Below, in pieces: positions 43,129-53,881 of a stretch of DNA of 64,000 nucleotides. The DNA is taken from positions 2,852,001 through 2,916,000 of the forward strand of contig NZ_CP015596.1 of NCBI RefSeq assembly GCF_001644575.1, written 5' to 3'. Position numbers and translations under genes: made by a program. Source of the stretch: Mycobacterium adipatum (lineage in GTDB: Bacteria; Actinomycetota; Actinomycetes; Mycobacteriales; Mycobacteriaceae). Within the stretch, counting starts at the first letter, position 1; each line of letters opens with the position of its first letter. The notes beneath the pieces are model-generated. The model was not told where the DNA came from. It worked only from the letters and a program-made list of their open reading frames with translations, and ran no database searches.

Positions 43129-43336
43129 CATGCCCGAACGCGTCCCGCAGACGGCGGCGTGTCGGGTCGGTCAGGGTGCGGGCCCCACGAACCCCCCACC
43201 GCACCCCACCGTCGCCCCCTGATTTGGTTTCGGGGTCTCTGCCTGCGGTTTTGTGACCGCCACCGGATTCCGGTCAGTGCCTGCGGGTCGGGCAAACCAC
43301 CACATCCGGTGCCGTGGTGGGGCGGGTGGGCAAGTT

Positions 43337-43386
43337 GGTGGCAGCAAATGGAGCTAAGTGGGGGATTGTGGGGTAAAGTGGCGGAC
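43337..43386 (+). promoter_or_regulatory. MraZ operator: five 10-bp phased (G/A)TGG repeats
   Basis: (G/A)TGG recurs exactly every 10 bp at 43337, 43347 (ATGG), 43357, 43367 and 43377, with the last three reading GTGGGGGATT, GTGGGGTAAA, GTGGCGGACA. MraZ is known to bind tandem TGGG-type boxes at 10-bp spacing ahead of its own gene, so this is its likely autoregulatory site. The rest of the 385-bp spacer 43075-43459 has the terminator at 43097 and, from 43130 to 43336, nothing I recognise. Confidence 0.75.
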
Positions 43387-43459
43387 AACGGAGCAACCGG
43401 AGCTCCGTCAAGCGGGCAGAAGCGACTCGGGATCCAGCCGAGTGGTGGGAGGTGGCGGG

Positions 43460-43891
43460 ATGTTTCTCGGCACCTACACGCCCAAGCTCGACGACAAAGG
43501 GCGGCTCACACTGCCCGCGAAGTTCCGCGACGCACTGGCAGGAGGGTTGATGGTCACCAAAAGTCAAGATCACAGCCTGGCCGTGTACCCGCGGTCGGAG
43601 TTCGAAAAGCTGGCCGAGAAGGCGATGTCGGCATCGCGCAGCGACCCGCAGGCCCGTGCCTATGTGCGGAATCTGGCGGCCGGTGCCGATGAGCAGCATC
43701 CCGACGCGCAGGGCCGGATCACCCTGTCGGCCGAGCATCGCCGGTACGCCAACCTGTCCAAGGAATGCGTGGTGACGGGCTCGCTCGGTCACCTGGAGAT
43801 CTGGGACGCACAGGCTTGGCAGCAGTACCAGGAGACCCACGAAGAGACCTTCTCCGCGGCCAGCGATGACACTCTTCGCGACATCATCTGA
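43460..43891 (+). CDS. mraZ: Transcriptional regulator MraZ
   Basis: The 143-aa protein has two AbrB-like swapped-hairpin domains, recognised by [23 protein letters not shown] and [16 protein letters not shown], each with the DxxGR motif. MraZ forms a ring-shaped oligomer that binds repeats before the dcw operon and controls its own transcription. GGGAGG lies just before the ATG at 43460. It overlaps the rsmH start by 26 bp. First gene of the dcw cluster. Confidence 0.95.
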   Translation: MFLGTYTPKLDDKGRLTLPAKFRDALAGGLMVTKSQDHSLAVYPRSEFEKLAEKAMSASRSDPQARAYVRNLAAGADEQHPDAQGRITLSAEHRRYANLSKECVVTGSLGHLEIWDAQAWQQYQETHEETFSAASDDTLRDII

Positions 43892-44990
43892 CCATCAAGC
43901 CCGTGCAACGAGGCCTCTGTCCGAACCGGCCCTGGCGTACTTCCCCGACGCCAGGTCCGCACCCTCGGACAGGGACCCCGGTGCAGGGGCGCCCCTTCCC
44001 GACAGGGGAGCCGCAGTGCCTGACGATCACGATCATGGCCACGTCCCCGTCCTCATCGACCGCTGTGTCGAGCTCCTGAGGCCGGCGCTGACCCGTCACC
44101 ACCCCGACGGCGCCGGCGCCGTCCTGGTCGACGCCACCCTGGGGGCCGGCGGGCACACCGAACGTTTCCTCACCGAATTGCCCGGTCTGCATGTCGTCGG
44201 GCTGGACCGCGACCCCAACGCGCTGCGCATCGCCACCGCCCGGCTGGCGCCCTTCGGTGACCGGTTTCGGTCCGTCCGCACCCGCTACGACGGCTACTGG
44301 GCCGAGCGGGACGAGGTGACGGTCGACGGAGTGCTTTTCGACCTCGGGGTGTCCTCGATGCAGCTGGATCTTGTCGACCGTGGTTTTTCCTATGCCAACG
44401 ATGCCCCGCTGGACATGCGGATGGACCCCGACGCCGAACTCACCGCTGCCGACATCCTCAACACCTATGACGAGCGCGCGCTGACCCGGGTGCTGCGCGA
44501 ATACGGTGAGGAGCGGTTCGCCTCCCGGATCGCGTCGCGCATCGTCAAACGCCGCGCACGGCAACCGTTGCGCACCACCGCCGAACTGGTGGAGCTGCTC
44601 TACGATGCGATCCCGGCCGCGACCCGGCGCACCGGTGGGCATCCGGCCAAGCGCACCTTCCAGGCGTTGCGGATCGCGGTGAACGCCGAACTCGACTCAT
44701 TGCGCGACGCCCTACCGGCCTCGCTGGCGGCACTGTCCGCCGGCGGGCGCATCGTGGTGATGTCCTACCAGTCCCTGGAGGACAAGATCGTCAAGGCGCT
44801 GTTCGCCGCCGCCACCGCGTCCCGCACGCCGCCCGGACTTCCGGTCGAATTGCCGGGCTACGAGGCCGAATTCGTCTCGCTGACCCGCGGTGCCGAGCAG
44901 GCCGACGCCGACGAGATCGAACGAAACCCGCGAAGCGCCTCGGTGCGGCTACGGGCATTGGAAAAGGTTGCCGGAAAGGAAGTCTCATGA
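43866..44990 (+). CDS. rsmH: 16S rRNA (cytosine1402-N4)-methyltransferase
   Basis: The 374-aa protein has the SAM motif [34 protein letters not shown] and [17 protein letters not shown]. It methylates C1402 of 16S rRNA. An N-terminal extension of about 50 residues ([18 protein letters not shown]) resembles that of M. tuberculosis, which supports ATG 43866 inside the mraZ end. A GTG at 44016 with GGGGAG upstream is an alternative giving the core enzyme only. The stop overlaps the next gene by ATGA. Confidence 0.94.
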   Translation: MTLFATSSDHQARATRPLSEPALAYFPDARSAPSDRDPGAGAPLPDRGAAVPDDHDHGHVPVLIDRCVELLRPALTRHHPDGAGAVLVDATLGAGGHTERFLTELPGLHVVGLDRDPNALRIATARLAPFGDRFRSVRTRYDGYWAERDEVTVDGVLFDLGVSSMQLDLVDRGFSYANDAPLDMRMDPDAELTAADILNTYDERALTRVLREYGEERFASRIASRIVKRRARQPLRTTAELVELLYDAIPAATRRTGGHPAKRTFQALRIAVNAELDSLRDALPASLAALSAGGRIVVMSYQSLEDKIVKALFAAATASRTPPGLPVELPGYEAEFVSLTRGAEQADADEIERNPRSASVRLRALEKVAGKEVS

Positions 44991-46045
44991 AGGGTAAGCG
45001 ACCCGCACCGGTACCCGGCGCCGATCAGCGCCGCCGCGGCAACCCGCAACGTACCCGCGCCCGGCAGGGCGAGGCCCCGGCCCGCAAGCGCCGCGGTGCA
45101 CCCGAGCAGCGCCCGCAGCGCTCGGCGCCGAAGACCACGCCGCTGCGCCGCCCGGTCGACGGGCCCGCGCGCCCCAAGAACGCCAGCCAGGCGAAGGCCC
45201 GCGCCAAGGCGCGTAAGGCCAAGGCCCCCAAGGTCGTCCGCCCGCCACTGCGGGAGCGGCTGATCACCCGGCTGTCGGCCATCGAGTTCAACCCCCGGGC
45301 CCTCGCGGCGCGGGTGCCGTTCGTGGTGCTGGTCATCGGCGCGCTCGGTGTCGGGCTCGGCGTCACGCTGTGGCTGTCCACGGACGCCGCCGAACGTTCC
45401 TACGAGCTCGGGCATGCCCGGCAACTGAATCAGGCTCTGGCCCAGCAGAAAGAGGCGCTGGAACGCGATGTGCTGGAGGCGCAGGCCCCGCCGGCGCTGG
45501 CCGAGGCCGCCCGCGAGCTGGGCATGATCCCCTCCCGTGACACCGCGCACCTGGTGCAGGACGCCACCGGCGCCTGGGTGGTGGTGGGCACTCCGAAGCC
45601 GGCCGAAGGCGTACCGCCACCGCCACTGAATGCCCCGCTGCCCGACGACACCCCGGCCGTCCAGCGACCGGCCGCCCCCGGGCCCGCGGCGGCCGGCCCA
45701 CCGGCACCCCGGGTGGTGGATCCGCGCGAGGTCGTGGTCCGGGTGCCCCCACGCACCCAGGCGCCGCTGCCCGCGACGCCGCTGACCGCTCCGGTCGCTC
45801 CGGTCGCCCCGATTGACCCTGTCGCCACCCCGGCGGACCCCGCGGCACTGCCGCCGGCGGCCGACCCGCTGAGCGCACCGCTGCCGGCCGACGGGCTTCC
45901 GCATCTGGCCGCGCCGGCACTGCCGGCACAGCCCGGCCCGGTCGGCGGCCTGGAGAACATCGGCCCGGCACCGATTGAGCCGCCCGCTCCGCAGTCGCCG
46001 ATCGTGCCCGAGGTGCCCGTGGTGATGCCCGGGGCGCCGGCATGA
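44987..46045 (+). CDS. FtsL-like division protein with proline-rich tail (Rv2164c-like)
   Basis: The 352-aa protein has about 100 highly basic residues rich in Pro/Arg/Lys, one membrane segment ([21 protein letters not shown]), a short coiled coil ([20 protein letters not shown]), the PSRDTAHLV segment, and a proline/alanine-rich outer tail of about 150 residues. Position and topology equal FtsL, which links FtsQ/FtsB to FtsW-FtsI at the septum. The tail is much longer than in ordinary FtsL. It overlaps rsmH and pbpB by ATGA on both sides. Confidence 0.87.
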   Translation: MKGKRPAPVPGADQRRRGNPQRTRARQGEAPARKRRGAPEQRPQRSAPKTTPLRRPVDGPARPKNASQAKARAKARKAKAPKVVRPPLRERLITRLSAIEFNPRALAARVPFVVLVIGALGVGLGVTLWLSTDAAERSYELGHARQLNQALAQQKEALERDVLEAQAPPALAEAARELGMIPSRDTAHLVQDATGAWVVVGTPKPAEGVPPPPLNAPLPDDTPAVQRPAAPGPAAAGPPAPRVVDPREVVVRVPPRTQAPLPATPLTAPVAPVAPIDPVATPADPAALPPAADPLSAPLPADGLPHLAAPALPAQPGPVGGLENIGPAPIEPPAPQSPIVPEVPVVMPGAPA

Positions 46046-47916
46046 GCCGGAGGACGCAGGAACATGCCGCGACCGACCGGCGCATCCGTCGTCCCGAGCC
46101 CCAGACAGGTTTGCGCAGTTCGTCCTTCGTGTTCCGGCACCGTGCGGGAAATGTCGTCATCTTCCTGGTCCTGGTGGTCGCCGCCGCGCAGCTGTTCAAC
46201 CTGCAGATCTCCAATGCCGCCGGGCTGCGCGCCGAGGCCGCGGGCCAGCTGAAGGTCACCGACGTGCAGAAAGCGGTGCGCGGCAGCATCGTCGACCGCA
46301 ACGACGACAAGTTGGCCTTCACCATCGAGGCGCGCGCGCTGACCTTCCAGCCCGTCAAGGTGCGCAAGCAGCTGGAGGAGGAGAAGGCCAAGGATCCCGA
46401 CGAGCCGGACCCGGACACCCGGCTGCGCGAGATCGCGACCGAGATCGCGACCCGGCTGAACAACAAGCCCGATGTGAAAACCCTGCTGGGCAAGCTCACC
46501 AGCAAGGACACCTTCGCCTACCTGGCCCGCGCGGTCGATCCGGCTGTCGCCGAGGCGATCATGGAGAAGTTCCCCGAGGTGGGCTCCGAGCGTCAGGACA
46601 TCCGCCAGTACCCCGGTGGTTCGCTGGCCGCCAATATCGTCGGCGGAATCGACTGGGACGGACACGGTCTGCTGGGTCTGGAAGACTCGATGGACGCCAA
46701 GCTGGCCGGTACCGACGGCTCGGTCACCTACGACCGCGGCTCGGACGGCGTGATGATCCCGGGCAGCATGCGCAACCGGCACGAGGCCGTGGACGGTTCC
46801 ACCGTCCAGCTGACCCTCGACGACGATATCCAGTTCTACGTGCAGCAACAGGTCCAGCAGGCCAAGGACGTGTCCGGGGCCGGCAATGTGTCCGCCGTCG
46901 TCCTGGACGCCAAGACCGGTGAGGTGCTGGCGATGGCGAACGACAACACCTTCGACCCTTCCCAGGACATCGGCAGACAGGGCAACCGGCAGATGGGCAA
47001 TCCCGCCGTCGCCTCGCCGTTCGAGCCGGGCTCGGTGAACAAGATCGTCACCGCCGCCACGGCCATCGAGATGGGATTGACCAATCCCGACGAGGTGCTC
47101 TCGGTGCCGGGTTCCATCGACATGGGCGGCGTCACGGTCAAGGACGCGTGGAACCACGGCGTCGACCAGTACACCACCACCGGGGTATTCGGGAAGTCCT
47201 CCAACGTCGGCACCCTGATGCTGGCGCAGCGTATTGGCCCCGAACGTTTCGCCGAGATGCTGGCCAAGTTCGGGCTGGGCGAGCGCACCGGTGTCGGGCT
47301 GCCCGGTGAAAGCGCCGGTCTGGTGCCGCCCATCGATCAGTGGTCGGGCAGCTCCTTCGCCAACCTGCCTATCGGACAGGGACTTTCGATGACCTTGCTG
47401 CAGATGGCGGGCATGTACCAGGCCGTCGCCAATGACGGGGTGCGCATCCCGCCGCGGATCGTCAAGGCCGTCATCGCGGCCGACGGCACCCGGACCGCCG
47501 AGCAGGCGCCCGAGGGCGTGCGGGTGGTGTCCGCGGAAACCGCGGCCGCGGTGCGCAACATGCTGCGCGCCACCGTGCAACGTGACCCGCGGGGCGTGCA
47601 GCAGGGCACCGGCTGGCAGGCGGCCGTGGAGGGCTACCAGATCGCCGGCAAGACAGGCACCGCTCAGCAGATCAACCCGAACTGCGGCTGCTACTACGAC
47701 GATCACTACTGGATCACCTTCGCCGGGATGGCGCCCTCGGACAGTCCGCGTTACGTCATCGGCATCATGGCCGACAACCCGCACCGCACCGCGGACGGTC
47801 AGCCGGGCACCACCATGGCCCCGCTGTTCCACAACATCGCGGCGTGGTTGCTACAGCGCGAGAACGTGCCGCTGTCGGCCGATCCCGGTCCGCCGCTGAC
47901 GCTGCAGGCCACCTGA
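46042..47916 (+). CDS. pbpB: Septal penicillin-binding protein FtsI/PbpB
   Basis: The 624-aa class B PBP has an N-terminal membrane anchor ([19 protein letters not shown]), a PBP dimer domain, and a transpeptidase domain. S331-V-N-K334 is the active-site SxxK, S386-S387-N388 the SxN motif, and K537-T-G the KTG motif. It crosslinks septal peptidoglycan with the glycosyltransferase FtsW. The last 20 residues are divergent. It overlaps the FtsL-like gene by ATGA; 46 bp separate it from murE. Confidence 0.96.
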   Translation: MSRRTQEHAATDRRIRRPEPQTGLRSSSFVFRHRAGNVVIFLVLVVAAAQLFNLQISNAAGLRAEAAGQLKVTDVQKAVRGSIVDRNDDKLAFTIEARALTFQPVKVRKQLEEEKAKDPDEPDPDTRLREIATEIATRLNNKPDVKTLLGKLTSKDTFAYLARAVDPAVAEAIMEKFPEVGSERQDIRQYPGGSLAANIVGGIDWDGHGLLGLEDSMDAKLAGTDGSVTYDRGSDGVMIPGSMRNRHEAVDGSTVQLTLDDDIQFYVQQQVQQAKDVSGAGNVSAVVLDAKTGEVLAMANDNTFDPSQDIGRQGNRQMGNPAVASPFEPGSVNKIVTAATAIEMGLTNPDEVLSVPGSIDMGGVTVKDAWNHGVDQYTTTGVFGKSSNVGTLMLAQRIGPERFAEMLAKFGLGERTGVGLPGESAGLVPPIDQWSGSSFANLPIGQGLSMTLLQMAGMYQAVANDGVRIPPRIVKAVIAADGTRTAEQAPEGVRVVSAETAAAVRNMLRATVQRDPRGVQQGTGWQAAVEGYQIAGKTGTAQQINPNCGCYYDDHYWITFAGMAPSDSPRYVIGIMADNPHRTADGQPGTTMAPLFHNIAAWLLQRENVPLSADPGPPLTLQAT

Positions 47917-47947
47917 GCGGCATCCCAGTCCCCGATCTGCCGACCGG

Positions 47948-47953
47948 TACTGT
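47948..47953 (+). promoter_or_regulatory. Candidate internal promoter -10 before murE
   Basis: TACTGT lies 9 nt before the murE ATG at 47963, in one of the few true gaps of the dcw cluster. This would give a very short leader. It suggests that the mur genes can be transcribed separately from mraZ. Confidence 0.4.
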
Positions 47954-47962
47954 GGCAACGCC

Positions 47963-49468
47963 ATGAAACTGCGTCCCTCCCAACCCTGCGGTGAGCTGCT
48001 CGGACCGCTGGCCCAGCGGATCGGGGTTCCGGCGGTGGGCGTCGACGCCCGGGTGACCGGGGTGACGCTGCGCAGCCAGGATGTCCGACCGGGTGATCTG
48101 TTCGCCGCCCTGCCCGGTGCCGCCGCGCACGGTGCCCGGTTCGCCGCCGATGCCGTCGCCGCCGGCGCGCTGGCGGTGCTGACCGATCAGGCGGGCGCCG
48201 ACCAGCTGCCTGCCGATCTGGGGGTGCCGGTGCTGGTGCATCCCGAGCCCCGCGCGGTACTCGGCGCACTGGCCGCCGGCGTCTATGGGCACCCGTCCCG
48301 CACGCTGCGCGTCATCGGGGTGACCGGTACCTCCGGGAAGACGACCACCACATATCTGGTCGAGGCGGGTCTGCGGGCCGCCGGGCGATCCGCGGGTTTG
48401 ATCGGCACCGTCGGGGTGCGCATCGACGGACGCGATGTGCCCAGCTCACTGACCACCCCGGAAGCCCCCGACCTGCAGGCGCTGCTGGCGGTCATGGTCG
48501 AGCGTGGGGTGGACACCGTGGTGATGGAGGTGTCCAGTCACGCGTTGACCTTGGGCCGCGTCGACGGGACGGATTTCGAGGTCGGTGGATTCACCAACCT
48601 GTCCCGCGACCACCTGGATTTCCATCCCACGATGCAGGACTATCTGGACGCCAAGGCCCGGTTGTTCGAACCCGGTTCGCCGACCCATGCCGCGCACGCC
48701 GTGGTGTGCGTCGACGACGACTGGGGCCGTCAGATCGCGCAGCGGTCCACCTCACCGGTGCGGGTCAGCGCGGGCGGTGCGGACGCGGACTGGACGGTCG
48801 ACGCGGTGCGCGCGGTGGGCCGGGGCGGCCAGGAGTTCGTCGCCGTCGACCCGGCCGGCGTGCATCACACGCTGCGGATCGCACTGCCCGGGCGCTACAA
48901 CATCGCCAACGCCCTGCTCGCGGTGGCGCTGCTCGACGCGGTCGGCGTCTCACCCGAGCAGGGTGCGCCCGGCCTGCGGACCGCCGCGGTGCCGGGCCGG
49001 TTGGAGAGCATCGAGCGCGGACAGGATTTCCTGGCTCTGGTGGACTACGCGCACAAACCGGGCGCACTGGAAGCGGTGCTGCAGACGTTGCGTGAACAGG
49101 CCCGGGGACGGCTGGCGGTGGTGATCGGCGCCGGCGGTAACCGCGACGCGGGCAAACGTGAGCCGATGGGTCGGGTCGCCGCGGAACTGGCCGATCTGGT
49201 CGTGGTCACCGATGACAATCCGCGCGATGAGGATCCGGCGGCCATCCGGGCCGCCGTCCTGGCCGGTACCGCCGGGCAACGCGGCGAGGTCGTCGAGATC
49301 GGGGACCGCCGCGCGGCCATCGAGCACGCCGTCGCGTGGGCGCGTCCCGGTGATGTGGTGTTGGTCGCCGGGAAGGGCCACGAGTCGGGGCAGACCAGCC
49401 GCGGGGTCACCCGGCCCTTCGATGACCGGGTGGAGCTCGCCGACGCATTGGAAGGGCTGACCCGGTGA
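47963..49468 (+). CDS. murE: UDP-MurNAc-L-Ala-D-Glu:meso-diaminopimelate ligase
   Basis: The 501-aa cytosolic Mur ligase has the P-loop [29 protein letters not shown] and the D418-N-P-R421 motif that selects meso-diaminopimelate over lysine. This agrees with a mycobacterial cell wall. All three Mur domains are present. It ends in a GTGA overlap with murF. Confidence 0.97.
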   Translation: MKLRPSQPCGELLGPLAQRIGVPAVGVDARVTGVTLRSQDVRPGDLFAALPGAAAHGARFAADAVAAGALAVLTDQAGADQLPADLGVPVLVHPEPRAVLGALAAGVYGHPSRTLRVIGVTGTSGKTTTTYLVEAGLRAAGRSAGLIGTVGVRIDGRDVPSSLTTPEAPDLQALLAVMVERGVDTVVMEVSSHALTLGRVDGTDFEVGGFTNLSRDHLDFHPTMQDYLDAKARLFEPGSPTHAAHAVVCVDDDWGRQIAQRSTSPVRVSAGGADADWTVDAVRAVGRGGQEFVAVDPAGVHHTLRIALPGRYNIANALLAVALLDAVGVSPEQGAPGLRTAAVPGRLESIERGQDFLALVDYAHKPGALEAVLQTLREQARGRLAVVIGAGGNRDAGKREPMGRVAAELADLVVVTDDNPRDEDPAAIRAAVLAGTAGQRGEVVEIGDRRAAIEHAVAWARPGDVVLVAGKGHESGQTSRGVTRPFDDRVELADALEGLTR

Positions 49469-50970
49469 TCGCGCTGACCCTGGCCCAGATCGCCGAGATC
49501 GTCGGCGGCGAACTGGCCGACATCAGTCCCGTCGAGGCCGCCGAGGTCCGCGTCACCGGCACCGTCGAGTTCGATTCACGGGCGGTGACACCGGGCGGAC
49601 TGTTCCTGGCGCTGCCGGGTGCCCGCTCGGATGGCCATGATTTCGCCGCCGGTGCCATCGCCTCGGGTGCGGTCGCGGTGCTCGCGGCCCGCCCGGTCGG
49701 GGTGCCCGCCATCGTGGTGCCCGCGGCTTCGGAGGCCGATACCGCGTCGGGGGCCCTGGAACACGATGACGCCGCCGGGTCGGGGGCCGCGGTGCTGGCG
49801 GCGCTGGCCAAGCTGGCGGCCGCGGTGGCCGCCGAGTTGGCCGCGGGTGGACTGCGCATCATCGGGGTCACCGGGTCGTCGGGCAAGACGTCGACCAAGG
49901 ATCTGCTGGCGGCGGTGCTGGCCCCACTCGGTGCGGTGGTGGCCCCACCGGGATCGTTCAACAACGAGCTCGGCCACCCGTGGACGGTGCTGCGCGCGAC
50001 CACCGATACCGACTTCCTGATCCTGGAGATGTCGGCACGCCACCCGGGCAATATCGCCGCGCTGGCCGCCATCGCGACACCGTCGATCGGGGTCGTGCTC
50101 AACGTCGGGACCGCGCATCTCGGTGAATTCGGTTCACGGGAAATCATCGCCGCGACCAAATCGGAGCTGCCCCAGGCTGTTCCGGCGGCCGGCGTGGTGG
50201 TGCTCAACGCCGATGATTCGGCCGTCGCGGCGATGGCCGACAAGACCGCCGCCCGGGTGGTGCGCGTCTCACGCGGGCCCGGCGCCGATGTCTGGTCGTC
50301 GGACGAGACCCTCGATGAGTTGGCCCGCCCACGGTTCACGCTGCACGCCGGCGGCGAGTCGGTGCCCATCACGCTGGCCGTGCACGGTGAGCACCAGGTG
50401 TCCAACGCGTTGTGCGCGGCGGCTGTCGCCCTGGAATGCGGGGCGTCGGTGGCGCAGGTGGCCGACGCGCTGGCGGGGGCCGGCGCGGTGTCGGCGCGAC
50501 GGATGCAGGTCAGTACCCGCGCCGACGGCGTCACGATCATCAACGATGCCTACAACGCCAACCCGGATTCGATGGCGGCTGGGCTGAAGGCACTGGCCTG
50601 GATGGCGCGCGAGACCGTCGGGGCCACCGGCCACAAACGCCGTAGCTGGGCGGTTCTCGGCGAGATGGGCGAGCTCGGCGACGACGCGATATCCGAACAC
50701 GATCGCATCGGCAGGTTCGCCGTGCGCTTAGATGTGTCTCGTCTGATTGTCGTGGGAACCGGGAGGCCGGTGAACGCCATGCTCCAGGGGGCGGTGATGG
50801 AAGGTTCATGGGGCAGTGAGGCGGTGTTGGTTCCCGACGCCGACGCCGCACTGGATTTGCTGAGGGCCGAATTGGCCGAGGGGGACGTCGTACTTGTGAA
50901 GGCCTCGAACGCCGCCGGCCTGGGCGCGTTGGCCGATCTGCTCGTTGAGCAGGGGAGTCAGCAGCGGTGA
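49465..50970 (+). CDS. murF: UDP-MurNAc-tripeptide:D-Ala-D-Ala ligase
   Basis: The 501-aa Mur ligase completes the pentapeptide. The P-loop [13 protein letters not shown] lies near residue 133. [23 protein letters not shown] and [12 protein letters not shown] are family segments. GTG start overlapping the murE stop; its own stop overlaps mraY by GTGA. Confidence 0.96.
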   Translation: MIALTLAQIAEIVGGELADISPVEAAEVRVTGTVEFDSRAVTPGGLFLALPGARSDGHDFAAGAIASGAVAVLAARPVGVPAIVVPAASEADTASGALEHDDAAGSGAAVLAALAKLAAAVAAELAAGGLRIIGVTGSSGKTSTKDLLAAVLAPLGAVVAPPGSFNNELGHPWTVLRATTDTDFLILEMSARHPGNIAALAAIATPSIGVVLNVGTAHLGEFGSREIIAATKSELPQAVPAAGVVVLNADDSAVAAMADKTAARVVRVSRGPGADVWSSDETLDELARPRFTLHAGGESVPITLAVHGEHQVSNALCAAAVALECGASVAQVADALAGAGAVSARRMQVSTRADGVTIINDAYNANPDSMAAGLKALAWMARETVGATGHKRRSWAVLGEMGELGDDAISEHDRIGRFAVRLDVSRLIVVGTGRPVNAMLQGAVMEGSWGSEAVLVPDADAALDLLRAELAEGDVVLVKASNAAGLGALADLLVEQGSQQR

Positions 50971-52046
50971 AGCAGATCCTGTTCGCGGTCGCGATCGCGC
51001 TGGCGGTCTCGATCATCCTGACGCCCGTGCTGATCCGGCTGTTCACCAAGCAGGGTTTCGGGCAGGAGATCCGCGAGGACGGCCCGCCGAGCCATCAGAA
51101 GAAGCGCGGCACGCCGTCGATGGGCGGCGTGGCGATCATCACCGGCATCTGGGCCGGATACCTGGGCACCCACCTGGTGGGCCTGGCCTTCAACGGCCAG
51201 GGTCCGTCCGCCTCGGGATTGCTGGTGCTCGGTCTGGCCACGGCCCTGGCGATCGTCGGGTTCATCGACGACTCGATCAAGATCCGTCGGTCCCGCAACC
51301 TGGGACTGAACAAGACCGCCAAGACCGTAGGACAGCTGACCGCCGCCGTGTTGTTCGGCGTGCTCGTGCTGCAGTTCGCCAATGCCGAGGGGCTGACTCC
51401 GGGCAGCGCCCAGCTGTCCTATGTGCGGGAGATCGCCACCGTCACGCTGGCCCCGTTGGTGTTCGTGATCTTCGTGGTGGTGCTGGTCAGTGCGTGGTCG
51501 AACGCGGTGAATCTGACCGACGGTCTGGACGGTCTGGCCGCCGGTGCCATGGCGATGGTCAGCGCCGCCTATGTGCTCATCACGTTCTGGCAGTACCGCA
51601 ACGCCTGCGCGACCAGCCCTGGGCTGGGCTGCTACAACGTGCGCGACCCACTGGATCTGGCCTTGATCGCGGCGGCGACCGCCGGCGCCTGCATCGGGTT
51701 CCTGTGGTGGAATGCGGCCCCGGCCAAGATCTTCATGGGCGATACCGGTTCGCTGGCCCTGGGTGGCATCATCGCCGGGCTCTCGGTGACCAGTCGCACC
51801 GAGATCCTCGCGGTGGTGCTGGGGGCGCTGTTCGTGGCCGAGGTGACGTCGGTGGTGGTGCAGATCCTGGCTTTCCGGACCACCGGCCGCCGGGTGTTCC
51901 GGATGGCGCCGTTCCACCACCATTTCGAGTTGGTGGGCTGGGCGGAGACCACGGTGATCATCCGGTTCTGGTTGCTCACCGCGATCGCGTGCGGTCTGGG
52001 TGTGGCGTTGTTCTACGGCGAATGGCTGTCCATCGTCGGCGCGTAG
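50967..52046 (+). CDS. mraY: Phospho-MurNAc-pentapeptide translocase
   Basis: The 359-aa enzyme (MurX in mycobacteria) has ten membrane helices and transfers phospho-MurNAc-pentapeptide to undecaprenyl or decaprenyl phosphate, giving lipid I. Signature segments are [47 protein letters not shown] and PFHHHFEL. The GTG start overlaps the murF stop. In other mycobacteria murD follows at once; here a 209-bp spacer follows instead. Confidence 0.97.
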   Translation: MKQILFAVAIALAVSIILTPVLIRLFTKQGFGQEIREDGPPSHQKKRGTPSMGGVAIITGIWAGYLGTHLVGLAFNGQGPSASGLLVLGLATALAIVGFIDDSIKIRRSRNLGLNKTAKTVGQLTAAVLFGVLVLQFANAEGLTPGSAQLSYVREIATVTLAPLVFVIFVVVLVSAWSNAVNLTDGLDGLAAGAMAMVSAAYVLITFWQYRNACATSPGLGCYNVRDPLDLALIAAATAGACIGFLWWNAAPAKIFMGDTGSLALGGIIAGLSVTSRTEILAVVLGALFVAEVTSVVVQILAFRTTGRRVFRMAPFHHHFELVGWAETTVIIRFWLLTAIACGLGVALFYGEWLSIVGA

Positions 52047-52255
52047 GCGCCGCGAGACCCTTCGCCGAAACACGCGTTTCTGCTGCTTAGCACGCCGTCA
52101 TGGCGACCGGTACGCGAGTTTCGCCGTTAGCTGGCAGGACCGTTACCGCGACACGCCCCAGATATCCGCGCCCTCCGGGGCGGGACGGGGGAGGATTCTG
52201 GGGTGCAGGGGACTAGTGGGGCTGGCGTGACGCCTGTGACTCTTGTGAGTGGCGG
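52047..52255 (+). other. Spacer in place of murD, with palindromes and an 18-codon frame
   Basis: No gene of Mur-ligase size is present between mraY and ftsW. The arms CGCCGAAACACGCG (52063-52076) and CGCGAGTTTCGCCG (52113-52126) form an imperfect inverted repeat (12 of 14), with smaller stems GAAAC-ACGC-GTTTC (52067-52080) and CGCC-GTCAT-GGCG (52093-52104) inside. A frame GTG 52203 to TGA 52259, with GGGGGAGG 8 nt before it, overlaps the ftsW start by GTGA. It could be a leader peptide or a remnant. Confidence 0.7.
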
Positions 52256-53881
52256 GTGAACAATCTCCTGACCGCGGCGCGGGCGAGGTTGCGCCGCCCC
52301 GGCAAGGCCGCTGCCGACAACGCCGGTTCCGACAAGGCCGGTGCCGACAAGACCGGTGCCGACAAGGCCGCCGCCAAGAAGTCCGCCACCGCCACCGCGC
52401 CGCCACGCACCCGGTTTGGGGTGTGGCTGGGCCGGCCGATGACGTCCTTTCACCTGATCATCGCGGTGGCCTCGATCCTGGTGACGCTCGGCCTGATCAT
52501 GGTGCTGTCCGCCTCGGGGGTCTACTCCTATGACTCCGGCGGCTCGCCGTGGACGGTGTTTCTCAAGCAGGTGGTGTGGACCCTCGTCGGTCTGGTGGCC
52601 TTCTACGTCGCGCTGCGGATGCCGATCAGGATCATGCGCAAGCTGGCATTCCCCGCCTTCGCGTTCACCATCGTCCTGCTGGTGCTGGTGCTCGTCCCGG
52701 GAATCGGCAAGGTGGCCAACGGTTCCCGCGGCTGGTTCGTTTTCGGTGGGTTCTCCATGCAGCCCTCGGAGCTGGCCAAGATGGCCTTCGCCATCTGGGG
52801 TGCACATCTGCTGGCCGCCCGCCGGATGGAGCAGGCCACGCTGCGCCAGATGCTGGTGCCGCTGCTGCCGGCCGCGGCGCTGGCGCTGACGTTGATCTTC
52901 ATGCAGCCCGACCTCGGGCAGTCGGTGTCGCTGAGCATCATCCTGCTCGGCCTGCTCTGGTACGCCGGTCTGCCGCTGAAGTTGTTCGTCAGCACGGTGT
53001 CCGGGGCCGTCGTCGCCGCCGGCATCCTCGCGGTGTCCGCCGGCTACCGCTCGGCCCGCGTGCAATCGTGGCTCAACCCGATGGCCGATGCCCAGGGCTC
53101 GGGCTATCAGGCCCGGCAGGCGCGCTACGCGCTGGCCAACGGCGGATTGTTCGGCGACGGGTTGGGCCAGGGCACTGCCAAGTACAACTACCTGCCCAAC
53201 GCCCATAACGACTTCATCTTCGCGATCATCGGCGAGGAACTCGGCTATATCGGTGCCGCGGGGGTGCTGTGCCTGTTCGGCCTGTTCGCCTATACCGGTA
53301 TGCGCATCGCCCGCCGCTCGGCCGACCCATTTCTGCGCCTGCTCACCGCGACGGTGACGCTGTGGGTGATCGGTCAGGCGTTCATCAACGTCGGTTACGT
53401 GGTGGGCCTGCTGCCCGTGACCGGGCTGCAGCTGCCGCTGATTTCCGCCGGTGGCACCTCCACCGCGACCACGATGCTCATCCTCGGCGTGATCACCAAC
53501 GCGGCCAGGCACGAACCCGAGGCGGTCGCCGCGCTGCGGGCCGGCCGCGATGACCGCGTCAATCGGCTGCTGCGGCTGCCGCCGCCGGTGCCGTACGTGC
53601 CCAGTCGTCTCGAAGTGGCCCGTGACCGGCTGCGCACCAAGGAGGGCAAGCCGCCCGGCAAGGCCGTCAAGAAGGCACCGCCCAAGTCGCCGGTCAAGGC
53701 CGGCCAGAAAGCCCGGGCCAAGCAGCCCCGTAAGGTACCGGCGGCCGATGCGCGTCGCTCTGCCCAGCCGGGCGAACGGACGGCGCGGCGCGCAGGGCAT
53801 CATGGAGAGGGCCGAAACGGCCGTCAGGGGCGAGGCCAACAGGGCCGGGCCCGGTCATTGGAAGGTCAGCGTTACGGGTGA
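52256..53881 (+). CDS. ftsW: Septal peptidoglycan polymerase FtsW (SEDS family)
   Basis: The 541-aa SEDS glycosyltransferase polymerises lipid II with FtsI. The membrane core runs from about residue 60 to 430, with [24 protein letters not shown] and [18 protein letters not shown] and the conserved outer-loop acidic residues. The N-terminus has degenerate GADK repeats; the C-terminus is a basic Lys/Pro tail ending SLEGQRYG, as in M. tuberculosis FtsW. The GTG start overlaps an upstream 18-codon frame; the stop overlaps murG by GTGA. Confidence 0.96.
   Translation: MNNLLTAARARLRRPGKAAADNAGSDKAGADKTGADKAAAKKSATATAPPRTRFGVWLGRPMTSFHLIIAVASILVTLGLIMVLSASGVYSYDSGGSPWTVFLKQVVWTLVGLVAFYVALRMPIRIMRKLAFPAFAFTIVLLVLVLVPGIGKVANGSRGWFVFGGFSMQPSELAKMAFAIWGAHLLAARRMEQATLRQMLVPLLPAAALALTLIFMQPDLGQSVSLSIILLGLLWYAGLPLKLFVSTVSGAVVAAGILAVSAGYRSARVQSWLNPMADAQGSGYQARQARYALANGGLFGDGLGQGTAKYNYLPNAHNDFIFAIIGEELGYIGAAGVLCLFGLFAYTGMRIARRSADPFLRLLTATVTLWVIGQAFINVGYVVGLLPVTGLQLPLISAGGTSTATTMLILGVITNAARHEPEAVAALRAGRDDRVNRLLRLPPPVPYVPSRLEVARDRLRTKEGKPPGKAVKKAPPKSPVKAGQKARAKQPRKVPAADARRSAQPGERTARRAGHHGEGRNGRQGRGQQGRARSLEGQRYG

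Noticed and set aside
52322..52380. Short repeats at the ftsW N-terminus (GADK-like units) as a mobile repeat
   Set aside because: The repeats are in frame, encode a degenerate Gly-Ala-Asp-Lys linker and lie in the disordered cytoplasmic N-terminus; simple coding-repeat expansion explains them.
52127..53839. Long minus-strand open frame opposite ftsW, considered as a displaced gene
   Set aside because: Its translation is a low-complexity His/Gln/Arg/Gly sequence caused by GC-rich codon bias on the opposite strand; no domain is recognisable.
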